Part shown: piece after piece, positions 16,040 to 24,425 of the stretch
Numbering within the stretch: position 1 is the first letter of the stretch
Layout of the letters: the number at the start of each line of letters is the position of its first letter
DNA from: Fuerstiella sp041398845
GTDB taxonomy: Bacteria > Planctomycetota > Planctomycetia > Planctomycetales > Planctomycetaceae
Reading direction: 5' to 3'
DNA: 64,000 nucleotides
NCBI GenBank assembly: GCA_041398845.1
Contig: JAWKTZ010000008.1
Span: forward strand, 248,001 to 312,000
The notes under the pieces: generated by a model
The model's input: the letters and a program-made list of their open reading frames with translations, nothing else
Told to the model about the DNA's origin: nothing
The model's database searches: none
Made by a program: the position numbers and the translations under genes

Positions 16040-16201
16040 GGCCGTGTGTAACCTTTCTACGTGAATCGTGGATGAGCGACAGCAACATGCTGCCAGCTCG
16101 TGGGGCAATGCTCCGTCCGATCAGACAGCGAATCAACCCGCTTGTCTCATCGGCACACGGCTTTCATGGATTCTTTATTTGCCAATGGTCAGGACGAGAA
16201 C

Positions 16202-16810
16202 ATGATTGCCTACTCTAAACAATTCGCAGTAGCTGCCGCAGTGGTAGCCCTCATTTCGTGTGCCTACTTGACTGGCAGATTTCGCACGCACTCCGACCCA
16301 TTTTCAACACTGACGCTTCCGACCGGTTCGGCGAGTCCGGAAGGCGTAGCGTGTGATCTGGTTCGCTCATACATTTCGAAAGACGCTGACCTATTTCACG
16401 ACCGCCGCTGCAAGGTGTCATGCGAGAATTCGTTCGACGCCACAGAGGCGTATGAATCCCTGATACATTACGAGCCAGTGGAATTGAACCCGAGTTCGCC
16501 AGGTTCAGCCATAGAACTGAAAATCAAAAGTGCCAGCATCAGTTCGAGCGCCGCACCTTCAGCAGATACGTCCTTGAAATGGGATACAGCACCGGGCTTT
16601 TCAAATTTAGAACGGGTGGATTTGATGTTAACTTACGGCGCATTCGAATCAAAAGTCGTGGATGTGGTTGCGAGGTCACGCACTGGTCAAGAATATTTAT
16701 TTCGTGTTCAGGCAATGCAATACCCAAAGACGTGGGACGTTCACAACCCTGTGCCAAGCGGTATTTGGCGAGGTCGGCTCATCGCTGCCACGGTAGCACC
16801 AAGCAAATAA
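16202..16810 (+). CDS. membrane-anchored cassette protein of unknown function
   Basis: 202 residues from ATG 16202; the upstream in-frame ATG at 16100 lies in the inserted block and is rejected. Residues 8-24 (VAAAVVALISCAYLTG) form a signal anchor or lipoprotein-like segment. The rest is periplasmic in character: DLVRSYISKDADLFHDRRCK suggests a ketosteroid-isomerase/NTF2-like opening, then a beta-rich region ending QEYLFRVQAMQYPKTWDVHNPVPSGIWRGR. Function unknown. The stop TAA is part of the left core of attC 18. Confidence 0.65.
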   Translation: MIAYSKQFAVAAAVVALISCAYLTGRFRTHSDPFSTLTLPTGSASPEGVACDLVRSYISKDADLFHDRRCKVSCENSFDATEAYESLIHYEPVELNPSSPGSAIELKIKSASISSSAAPSADTSLKWDTAPGFSNLERVDLMLTYGAFESKVVDVVARSRTGQEYLFRVQAMQYPKTWDVHNPVPSGIWRGRLIAATVAPSK

Positions 16811-16895
16811 CCATCGGTTGCAACGGAGCGGCGGTGGTTGCCGTTTTCTGGTAGCTGAGTCGTCCGCCGCCGCCCGCTGAACCGTATCGTTCGTT
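16805..16895 (+). other. attC site 18
   Basis: Left core AAATAAC (16805-16811), right core GTTCGTT (16889-16895). The arms CGGTTgCAACGGaGCGGCGG and CCGCCGCCCGCTGAACCG pair with the two bulges and one mismatch. Confidence 0.85.
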
Positions 16896-16901
16896 GGACT
16901 A

Positions 16902-17381
16902 ATGCACATGTCCATTTTTGATCGTCTCGCCGCTGAATGGAAACTCGCGGACGTTCGTCCCGACGATCGTGAAACCGAGCAAGCGTTTGCAATGTTTGAA
17001 AATCGGTTCGCGCGGGAGCTTCCAAGTGATATGCGCGAGTTCTACCAACGATTCAACGGTCTTCTTGACATGGACGCAGATCTAAATCGTGTTTGGCCGC
17101 TAGACGAGCTTGACACCGTTCCGGCCATTGTTGACACCTATGCCGGGACTCCCTACTACTCGGGCATCGCAAAACGCCTTCCCGATGCTCATGAATACTT
17201 TGCGTTTGCGGATCATTCGATTTGGGTCTGCGTGTACGCGGTGCGCCTAACGGACAACGTATCCTCGTCCGGTCCGGTCGTTGGGATCTCCGACGGCAAA
17301 ACGTTTCATATCCTGTCAAACACGTTCCTCGAATTCTGGGATCGTTATCTTGCCACTCCTGAACGCACACTGTTCCCCTGA
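16902..17381 (+). CDS. SMI1/KNR4 (SUKH) family protein
   Basis: 159 residues from ATG 16902 (an in-frame ATG at 16908 is an alternative). ARELPSDMREFYQRFNGLLDMDADLNRVWPLDELDTV is the start of a SUKH/SMI1-KNR4 domain: LP..Y..FNG.., then a hydrophobic W/PL motif. It continues with HEYFAFADHS and GISDGKTFHILSNTFLEFWDRYL. SUKH proteins are the commonest immunity proteins of contact-dependent and polymorphic toxin systems. No toxin lies nearby, so this is a possible orphan immunity gene carried as a cassette. The start is only 7 bases after the attC 18 core. Confidence 0.75.
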   Translation: MHMSIFDRLAAEWKLADVRPDDRETEQAFAMFENRFARELPSDMREFYQRFNGLLDMDADLNRVWPLDELDTVPAIVDTYAGTPYYSGIAKRLPDAHEYFAFADHSIWVCVYAVRLTDNVSSSGPVVGISDGKTFHILSNTFLEFWDRYLATPERTLFP

Positions 17382-17390
17382 TGCAAGGCC

Positions 17391-17482
17391 AACGAACCAA
17401 GGGATGCAACGGAGCGGCGGTGGTGCGGTTTTTGGTGGAATCAATGTCAACTCCCGCCGCCCGCTGATCCCGGACGTTGAAC
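17391..17482 (+). other. attC site 19, last of the array
   Basis: Left core AACGAAC (17391-17397), right core GTTGAAC (17476-17482). The arms GGGATgCAACGGaGCGGCGG and CCGCCGCCCGCTGATCCC pair with the two bulges and a mismatch. Confidence 0.85.
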
Positions 17483-17535
17483 TTAACCGCTTTGTGTGTT
17501 GACGCTTTGTGTGTTGAAGGGAGTTGATTGGTTTG

Positions 17536-17871
17536 ATGGGTGATGAAGTGTCCGGCGTCTGTGTTGGTTACTCTGTCTTTGATGTGAGCGACGAGTGCTA
17601 TGCTTACAACGAGGATGCGTGCTATGTGGCGGCAACTCGTGAGTCGGCGGATGCGTTTCGGGAGGCGTGTGACATTCCCTCCAGAGCGGCTCGGATTGAG
17701 AGGGTCATGCTGGACGATCTGGTGAGCGACTTTGGATGCTCGAGCGGCGAATACGCCATGGAGGCCGCTGCGTACGCTCGCTTTCAACAACTGGCTGAAC
17801 AGCACTGCGTGGGCTTTGAGGCGGAAGCGTATGATCGCAGTGGTTCATTGATGGTTGTGCAGCTCGACTGA
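17536..17871 (+). CDS. small acidic protein, end of the cassette array
   Basis: 111 residues; ATG 17536 is chosen because AAGGGAG ends 12 bases before it, while the in-frame TTG at 17524 is too close. The protein is acidic and Cys-containing, with MLDDLVSDFGCSSGEYAMEAAAYARFQQLAEQHCVGFEAEAYD, a pattern I have seen in uncharacterised planctomycete proteins. It follows the right core of attC 19, but no attC follows it, so it is either the final cassette with a lost attC or flanking chromosome. Function unknown. Confidence 0.55.
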   Translation: MGDEVSGVCVGYSVFDVSDECYAYNEDACYVAATRESADAFREACDIPSRAARIERVMLDDLVSDFGCSSGEYAMEAAAYARFQQLAEQHCVGFEAEAYDRSGSLMVVQLD

Positions 17872-18123
17872 CCGTCAAGTGGCACCTCACGCCATTGGCG
17901 GAACGATGCCGTCATTCGTACTGGCCAGGTTGTAATGGATGTCCAGGTCGCCTGGATTCTCCAGGTCGTGTGCGCTGTGCGTGTTGGTTGTTAATCATCG
18001 TCGGTGGTTTTGTTTGTTACTCTGATAATGCGATGGATGTTGGTCGGGCATGTGGCATGATGTCATTGAGGCTCATCATTTGTGTGAGTTCAATTTTCCA
18101 TCAGCAACAGAAAGCAGACCACG

Positions 18124-19108
18124 ATGACACCATGGCAAAACCGCGTGACCAACATGACTCGCCGCATGGCGGACGACATGAAACTGCGGAACTTCTCGCA
18201 GGCGACCATTGATGCCTACACCTGTCATGTTGGCCGCTTCGCCGAGTTTCCGGGCAGGCCGCTCGAAGAAGCATCCCCCGAAGACATACGATCGGTCGGA
18301 CGGCCGACTGCCGAGGGCGTGTCGAGAGTAATCTGAGATCGACGGTGCGACCGCCGAGATCGATGAACGAGAATTCGACTCATGCTGATGTGCGTTTCGC
18401 GAACTCGGCGAAAGAGACGTCGCCCGCAGAGAATGGCAGCGACGCCATCGCCAGCCGGGGCATCCCGGCCCGGAAGTTCTCAGCGGGGAGGAAGTGACTC
18501 GGCTGATTGAATGTACGACGAATATCAAACATCGGGCTTTCATCCTGACTCTCTATTCGGCCGGCTTGAGGCTGAACGAAGCCGCTCATCTGAAGATCGG
18601 CGACATCGACAGCAAGCGGATGCAGATGAGAGTTGCCTGCGGCAAGGGAGCGAAGGAGCGTCGTGTTCCTCTATCACCGCGACTACTGAACGAACTTCGG
18701 GCTTACTGGATGAAGGATCGTCCGTCGACGTATCTGTTTCCCGGTCGTACGGACGACGTTCCTTTGGCACCGACGACCATTCAAAAGGTGATCAAAGCGT
18801 CGACAATCAAAGCGGGCATCGATCGCAATATCACTCCTCATACAATGCGTCACAGTTTTGCGACTCATCTATTGGAGGCGGGCGTGGACCTGCTGGCGAT
18901 CAGTCGGCTGCTGGGGCACAAAAGTTTTTCCACCACGATGAAGTATCTGCATGTGCGGCAACTGCATCTGAACAGCGTGCCGTCGCCGGCGGATTGGCTG
19001 CCGGTGAATCAAATGCCCAAATGGGTCACACCGGATGCGAGCTGCCGCTCGGAAGAGAAGTCGAGCAACGACGACGCGAGCCCGCCTTCCGAGTCCACGA
19101 CATCCTGA
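18124..19108 (+). pseudogene. XerC-like tyrosine recombinase, disrupted
   Basis: The N-terminal SAM-like DNA-binding part (18124-18336: MADDMKLRNFSQATIDAYTCHVGRFAEF) is in one frame. The next segment is replaced by GC-rich sequence, and the catalytic domain resumes in another frame from about 18477 to 19108. That domain has LSAGLRLNEA-type box I with its Arg, GKGAKERRVPL with the Lys, HTMRHSFATHLLEAG (His-Arg), LLGHKSFSTTMKYLH with His and the nucleophile Tyr. The extra IntI-specific segment of integron integrases is absent, so this is not an integrase of the cassette array. It accompanies the IS91-like transposase downstream, a known pairing. Confidence 0.75.
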
Positions 19109-20264
19109 AGGACAACGCGGCGGACTTTGTGCGTGGGAATCCCGGGCGAGCCGTGCGGCAGGTGCAGAGTGTGTTGTCGAAGATTTCTCTGTGTCGCACT
19201 GCGGCACTTGGGGCATCATGGCACTGGTGCTCTGAGTGCGACACAGGAATTCGCATTCAGAATTCATGCGGTGACCGCCACTGTCCGCAGTGTCGCGGAG
19301 CGTCTCGCTCCGCGTGGGTGGATTCGGCGATGAAGAAGATCGTCCCGGGCGTCGACTACTATGAGGTGGTGTTTACGATTCCGGACGATCTGTCATCACT
19401 GGCTCTGGGCAACCGCCGAGCGATATTCAAACTGTTGTTTCATGCGGCATGGAAGGCACTGAAGAAGGTCGTCGAAAACGAACAGGGTTACGAGGGTCGG
19501 ACGGCCGACAGCCGATGCGAGCTGCCGCTCGGATCTGGACATGTACTGTTCGTTGAGCGAACTCGGCGGTTCCGACGTCGATGGCGATATCGACTCGCCA
19601 CGCCAATCGCCCGCCGGGGCTCCCGGTCCGCAAACAGTTTTTGCAGGGCCTGCGCCTGCTGCACAGAAAGAAGGAACTGAAGCTGGACGGTGAGTGGTCT
19701 CATCTGCAGAACAAGGTCGCCTTCGAGACATTTCCGGCACCGATGGAAGCGAAGTCGTGGGTGACGTATATCGAACCGCCGCCGACGGAATCGTCGCAGC
19801 CAGCGGATATTGTGAAGTATCTTGCTCGCTATCTCACGGGTGGCCCCATTTCGGACGCACGTCTGGTGAACTACGAAGACGGCCAGGTGACGTTCACGGC
19901 TCGAACGGGGAAGACTCACGGCGGCAGCGACGAGGTCGAAGAGCTGAAACTTCCGGCGGAAGAATTCGTGCGTCGCTGGTGTCTGCACATTCTTCCGCCC
20001 GGCTTCACGAAGACGCGCTGCTACGGCGGCTGGAGTAGCCGTCACTGTGAGCGTTACGTGGCCGAGTGTCGTGAACTGACGCAGCAAATAAATGCACCGG
20101 ACAGTCGACCGGAATCGCCCGCTGCCGAGCCGACCGGACCACCGTGTCCGGTGTGTGGCGCAGAACTGGAACGACTGGAACGAGTCCACCGCACAAGCTG
20201 GCGAGACATCTTTTCCGGCCCGGACTGCCCGCAGTGGTACACGTTTCGAGAGGCCCCCGGATGA
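19054..20264 (+). pseudogene. IS91-like transposase, internal deletion
   Basis: The first part (about 19054-19494) has the zinc-binding domain (CSECDTGIRIQNSCGDRHCPQC) and VVFTIPDDLSSLALGNRRAIFKLLFHAAW. Then some 150 bp of unrelated GC-rich sequence (19495-19640) stands where the HPHVH-containing HUH segment should be. The C-terminal part resumes in another frame (19637-20264) with DIVKYLARYLTGGPIS, carrying the Tyr pair, and a final CPVCG zinc motif. Without the HUH metal site it cannot be active. Confidence 0.75.
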
Positions 20265-20570
20265 CACGCTCATTCATCAACCTGAATCGCGACAACTTCG
20301 CTCGTTATTCGAGACCGAAGTCAGGACCGCTGCGCGCTGCCGGACAGAAAGCCTTCAATCGCGGCCAGAGAATTCGGATGACTGCGACGAACCCGCGAAT
20401 CGCCAGAGTCCGCAATTCCGAAAACGCCCCCTTGGTAATGACAAGGCCTTGTCCTCAGGCTATCATGACCGCTGAAACGAATTCAGCGACGTCATTGAAT
20501 TCGCAAGGGCGAGTTGTCAACACCTGACACGCGTCCCCCGCACACAAAGCGGAAAAGTTCAACGCACGAT

Positions 20571-20786
20571 CTATGCGGCAGCATCCCTGCCGCCGCATAG
20601 ATCGCAATTCGTTTTGCTGGCACCCATATAAACCGCCGTCTTGCCGAAACCTATCAACGCCGTCTGCCCACTTGGCTGTATCGCTATACTCAATGTAAAC
20701 CATTGCCCTACAATCCACGCCACCATCGCAAAGAACAATCCCGTCCTTGCGAACATGAATACTGTTGGTCGGATCAGTTCATGCAT
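20571..20786 (-). CDS. small membrane protein (uncertain)
   Basis: 71 residues from ATG 20786 with a membrane helix at residues 8-30 (VFMFARTGLFFAMVAWIVGQWFTL) and a C-terminal CDLCGG. Its start overlaps the end of the upstream - strand gene by 8 bases, which suggests translational coupling and supports both. No family recognised. Confidence 0.4.
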   Translation of the reverse strand: MHELIRPTVFMFARTGLFFAMVAWIVGQWFTLSIAIQPSGQTALIGFGKTAVYMGASKTNCDLCGGRDAAA

Positions 20787-21075
20787 GTTGATTACGTCCC
20801 ACCCGTTTCTGAATTTTCGCTTCAGTCGCCTTCACGCTCTGAAGATTTACTGGAGCAGCCATGCTCGCCGGCAGAGTCAATCGCATCGAGTCCGGTTCTT
20901 TGACTGCCAGTTCGCTGAGAGTCTCCAGCATGTCGTCCGGACGCATCAGGCAAGCAAGAGCGCTCTGCATGTCGGAACGATCATCGAGACTGTCAAACGG
21001 CGATGTCAGCATCTGGCACGACGAGTGCAGCATGTTTCGCAGCTCGTTGTCTGACTTGTCCATGAGATAACTCAT
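20779..21075 (-). CDS. small soluble protein (uncertain)
   Basis: 98 residues from ATG 21075. It is helical and charged (MDKSDNELRNMLHSSCQMLTSPFDSLDDRSDMQSALACLM). It lies between transposase remnants and is coupled to the small membrane protein downstream by an 8-base overlap. It may be an accessory gene of a mobile element. No function proposed. Confidence 0.4.
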   Translation of the reverse strand: MSYLMDKSDNELRNMLHSSCQMLTSPFDSLDDRSDMQSALACLMRPDDMLETLSELAVKEPDSMRLTLPASMAAPVNLQSVKATEAKIQKRVGRNQHA

Positions 21076-21181
21076 CGCAGTTTATCCCGTTCGATCTTGC
21101 TCGGCTTTTGACAGTCCCACTTGCCTGGCAGTCTGTCCGGAAACCTGTCTGGAACTGGATATTACTGAGGAAATGCGGTAA

Positions 21182-21619
21182 GACGAACGACTGCGGCAAC
21201 GCACGCTGGAACTCACTCTTTCCGGACTGCGTTCCCCAGCGGTGGCCAACGTGCTGCACGACGAAGGCTTTCGCACACCGCGCCAACAACAACGCATCTC
21301 AGCCGATATGGTGGCAAAGTTGCTTGAGGAACCGAGCTGTGATCAACAACTCCGCCATCCGGTGCCGAAAGAAGACGAGTGGCCCGTTGAACAGATGGCG
21401 GCACAACTGGGAATGAAAGTGAAGCGTCTGAAAGACTGGGTGACACGCGGCTGGGCGGTCGCCAGTCAGCGCCCCTTCGGCAGAAAATGGCTCATCTGGG
21501 CAAATGAGAAGGAGCTGGTAAGGCTGCAAAATCTGGCAAACCATCAACGCCGGCCCGGCGGAGTGCCTCCGTCCGTCGAACTTCGCACGCCGACGACAAG
21601 ACCCCGGAAAACACAGTAA
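21182..21619 (+). pseudogene. serine-recombinase-type C-terminal fragment
   Basis: An open frame with no start, read from 21182: LRQRTLELTLSGLRSPAVANVLHDEGFRTP (helix-turn-helix-like), then EDEWPVEQMAAQLGMKVKRLKDWVTRGWAVASQRP and WLIWANEKELVRLQNLA. This arrangement is typical of the C-terminal tail of large serine recombinases common in planctomycetes. The resolvase and zinc-ribbon parts are missing. It is interpreted as a remnant. Confidence 0.45.
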
Positions 21620-21622
21620 AAA

Positions 21623-22120
21623 TCAGGCAACCGCCTGAAACATACCACTCGTCGAACAAGGACGAGGAGAGCATCGTGGAGGATGATTCCAGAATTTCCC
21701 GACCTCGCCATCGTCGTGGTTGGCTCGCTGAGCAATGTTCTGACTCAGCAGCCGCATCCACCACGTAATGTCGCTCAACCGACGCCGGATGTCCGCCAGC
21801 TTGTCTTTGTTGTTGCGAATCTGATTGAGCTCAAATTCCGTCGGAGCAATCGGCTGCCGATGTTCATCCCGAGCCGCCGGACAGAGCATCAACCATCGCC
21901 GAGCCACCTCGGCATCATCCCACTCCGCCACCACGTCCGGCCGAGATCTTAAAACCAGGTGAAAATGGTTGCTCATGATTGCCTGGCAAAGCAAATCAAT
22001 CCCGAAGTACTTCGCTTGTTGAACAAGCTGATCGTCGAGCCACTGCTTGCGATGGTCATAGTTCTTCCCCGTGACTGGATCATCACCCAGCAAAAAGCAC
22101 CGCCGCACGACGCGATTCAT
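21623..22120 (-). pseudogene. REP-associated tyrosine (Y1, HUH) transposase, 3'-truncated
   Basis: From ATG 22120: MNRVVRRCFLLGDDPVTGKNYDHRKQWLDDQLVQQAKYFGIDLLCQAIMSNHFHLVLRSRPD. The HFH is the HUH metal-binding motif. The frame continues to ITWWMRLLSQNIAQRANHDDGEVGKFW and then loses similarity (HPPRCSPRPCST), so the usual tail is gone and 165 residues remain. Y1 transposases of this class mobilise REP-like palindromes. An in-frame extension upstream would pass through the CATGAGATTTC tandem repeat and is not counted. Confidence 0.7.
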
Positions 22121-22204
22121 GAGATTTCCCATGAGATTTCCCATGAGATTTCCATGAGATTTCGTCCCCATGAGATTTCGGTGTCCCCATGAGATTTCGT
22201 GAGG
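22118..22204. repeat. CATGAGATTTC tandem repeat
   Basis: Six copies of CATGAGATTT, first in 11-13-bp spacing (22118-22165) then separated by GTCCC and GGTGTCCC. They lie directly upstream of the Y1 transposase remnant. The reverse complement reads as repeated AAATCTCATGGGG, resembling short repeats found with REP-associated transposases. Confidence 0.75.
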
Positions 22205-22419
22205 ACGACTTCATCAAACAAGTCGATCAACTCGCCGCGACGTGGTGGCAAGGTCTGACGGGGAATTGATCCATGACGCACTTTTCATCGTGATCCGAAG
22301 GGTGACGAAGCTCGCTGACTGCGGCACAATCAGTTAATCCGCTCCGGAGTCTGCATGATTGCCCACTGTGCCGCGACGGGAAGGCATTGACGGTAAGCTG
22401 AGACCGAGAATTATCCGCA
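22205..22419. other. intergenic, nothing recognised
   Basis: 215 bp between the mobile remnants and the first chromosomal gene. No gene, terminator or repeat that I can support. Confidence 0.5.
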
Positions 22420-23832
22420 CTACCGCGACGGAGCCGCAAAAACCAACCCCACTGCGTCCAGCACTGCCGCACCGCGGCCGTAGATTCCAACCGCCGGCGC
22501 GCCGTCACTACTGAGTATCCGGACGTTGGACTGGTTGGGAGTTCCAAGCCAGTCGCTCTTGTACGAGTCGTCCGCGACCAGATTTCCATCGGTACCGATT
22601 CGCATGAACTGCAGCCGCATAGCATCGACAAGGTCGCCGGCATCAACCTCAAGGCCTCCCAGCGCGTAACCGTTTCGAGCCACGATCAATTGCGGCATCG
22701 TCTCGACCGGTGGGCGAGTAAAGAGCGGAGTGAGGCGGCTCACACGCTCCTTTCCGGCCCAGGAACCCATGGAGAATTGGACCGCGACGATCGGTTGCCC
22801 GTTGGGACTGACAGTGCGAAAAGGTCCACCGCCGGCGCCTCCCAGCAACTCCGAGTCGGTCCCCATGGCCTGCGCGTTGGCAACTGCAGCCGGCGACGCG
22901 GCGATCGGCCCGACTTGCGGTTCTGACGGCGTCATCGCTGGCGGGAACTGCGGATTTCGCATCATTTCCGAGCCGACTGAGAAGCCGTCTGGAAAGAGAT
23001 TGCCGGACGGAAGATTCGGCGCGGGTGTCTGTATGATGCCGGAGTTCGCGGTCATGGGCTGCTGGGAGTGTTCCGCTGGTTTCGTGTTCATCCCAGGCAG
23101 TTCGCCACGTGGGGGCAGTCCCTGAACGGGCTCGAATTGCGGCACGTCCGGGCGGGTGACAACCGGCCGCTGTACGTCGCCGCCGTGTCCCAACATCGCG
23201 ATCCATCCGACGGCCAACAGAGTGAGCCCGGCCGCAGGCACAGCCAACCCGAACGGCATTCTCAGCGGAGCGATGAAATGCTGCGGCAACTGCTGCCCGA
23301 CGGTCACGCTGACGTTACTCTTGATGAGAAGCTTCCCCACTTCTTTCAGGTTGACGCTGTTCGGAATTCCGATCAGGTATTCATCCCCATCGGCGCAGAT
23401 CAGCATCACGCCAAACGGTTTGTTGAGGTGTCGTGGCTGAAAGATGATGCAAGCGTCGATCGCCTCGAAATCCCACTCGGCCCAGTTCCCTTGAAAGCCA
23501 CCGATCGACGAGGACAGGCTCTGCCAGGACAGCTTGTCCGGATAGATCCAGCACGAGCCTGAAACATGCGGTCTGCGTCCCAGCACCACCATGTAGGTCA
23601 TCCCGGCTCCAACAAGTCCCAGCCCGAAGGCCAGCCAGACTCCCGGAGGATTGCGGTTGATTGAAAACAGCAGCAACAACACACCCGCCGCCCCAAACCA
23701 CCCGCCCAACACAATCAGCAGCCGAATCCACAAGTCGTTGCGCAGACGTACGCGAAACAGCCACGGCTCATGCCAATGCATGTGAGCAGACGTCAACTTG
23801 ATCGGTTTGGTTAGCAGGTTGAACAATCCCAT
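22420..23832 (-). CDS. membrane protein with C-terminal jacalin-like domain
   Basis: 470 residues from ATG 23832; longer upstream frames are not supported. Two membrane helices lie near residues 25-50 and 58-80, and a third near residue 205. A Pro/Asn-rich linker follows (about 235-330). The C-terminal domain (about 340-470) has VAVQFSMGSWAGKERVSRLTPLF, ARNGYALGGLEVDAGDLVDAMRLQFMRI, DDSYKSDWLGT and GIYGRGAAVLDAVGLVFA. This Gly-rich beta pattern is that of a jacalin-like lectin fold seen in planctomycete proteins. It probably faces the periplasm. Ligand unknown. Confidence 0.75.
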   Translation of the reverse strand: MGLFNLLTKPIKLTSAHMHWHEPWLFRVRLRNDLWIRLLIVLGGWFGAAGVLLLLFSINRNPPGVWLAFGLGLVGAGMTYMVVLGRRPHVSGSCWIYPDKLSWQSLSSSIGGFQGNWAEWDFEAIDACIIFQPRHLNKPFGVMLICADGDEYLIGIPNSVNLKEVGKLLIKSNVSVTVGQQLPQHFIAPLRMPFGLAVPAAGLTLLAVGWIAMLGHGGDVQRPVVTRPDVPQFEPVQGLPPRGELPGMNTKPAEHSQQPMTANSGIIQTPAPNLPSGNLFPDGFSVGSEMMRNPQFPPAMTPSEPQVGPIAASPAAVANAQAMGTDSELLGGAGGGPFRTVSPNGQPIVAVQFSMGSWAGKERVSRLTPLFTRPPVETMPQLIVARNGYALGGLEVDAGDLVDAMRLQFMRIGTDGNLVADDSYKSDWLGTPNQSNVRILSSDGAPAVGIYGRGAAVLDAVGLVFAAPSR

Positions 23833-24425
23833 GGGTCGCTTTCCAGTCCGTTTCCACCCAATCAGAGAATCGAAAGTGAAGCAACACTCTGCACGCCCGG
23901 CGTCGGTAGTTCGACGCATTATCGCACGCCAAGATGTAGTTGTTGAGTCAAGTTTCAGCGAGCAACACATGCGAGCAGTTTTTTTCTTTCCAGTGGAAGC
24001 TCGAATTGGTCCGATGCCCTGCCTCGTTCGAGTCATAGTAACACACGATGGCCGTATCTGGTGATTGAATGTTTTCCAGAACGGAGCTGAGGTAAGCTTG
24101 TTCTGTGTCGAATTCGTGACAGGTTTTCGGGCGGCTTGCGTTGGACTTGTAGGGAATGAGTCTGATGCGCGAACACGAAACCGATTTGCAGTTGCTGGCA
24201 AAGCTCCGAGACGCGGCGGAAGTCGCGGCGTGGGAGGAGTTTGTGGCAACGACTCCCGGAACATGGACCATGTCGCTGCCGTACATTCCGGCCGAAGCTC
24301 GTCCGCCGCCGAACGGAAGGCTTCCAGACAGTTGCCAATCCTCAGGACGTCATACCCGCTCGTGCCGAGCCGACTGAAGCAGGTCCGATTTGATCGGCTG
24401 GTGCATGTGATCGGGCTGGCTCGAT
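23833..24425. other. intergenic, no supported gene
   Basis: 593 bp. A 73-residue + strand frame (24156-24377) is the only candidate and has no recognisable features or good ribosome-binding site. I see no terminator. Confidence 0.4.

Larger units (their letters stand above)
14345..16174 (-). mobile_element. IS110-family element block inserted at the attC 17 crossover
   Basis: 1,830 bp between the G of attC 17 and a TTATTTGCC that would complete the core. It contains an IS110-family transposase on the - strand (14984-16039), a 135-bp segment upstream of that gene and a 640-bp non-coding segment downstream. The limits are inferred from the attC cores, as IS110 elements lack terminal inverted repeats. 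The long segment could hold a bridge RNA or a second decayed element. Confidence 0.55.
18124..20530 (+). mobile_element. decayed IS91-like element with recombinase
   Basis: A tyrosine recombinase remnant followed by a Y2/HUH-type transposase remnant on the same strand. A C-terminal tail (20265-20530) contains SGPLRAAGQKAFNRG-type sequence common downstream of such genes in planctomycetes. The ends are not defined, as IS91 elements make no target duplication. Confidence 0.6.

Noticed and set aside
18124..19108. Tyrosine recombinase as the integrase of the cassette array
   Set aside because: It lacks the IntI-specific segment between the Lys box and the HxxR box, is broken, is followed by an IS91-like transposase, and lies at the wrong (distal) end of the array.
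22118..22204. CATGAGATTTC repeats as a CRISPR
   Set aside because: The unit is too short, spacers are 1-8 bases and irregular, and no cas genes are present.
24156..24377. 73-residue + frame between two - strand genes
   Set aside because: No homology recalled, no ribosome-binding site, and the second half is Pro/Arg/Ser low complexity.
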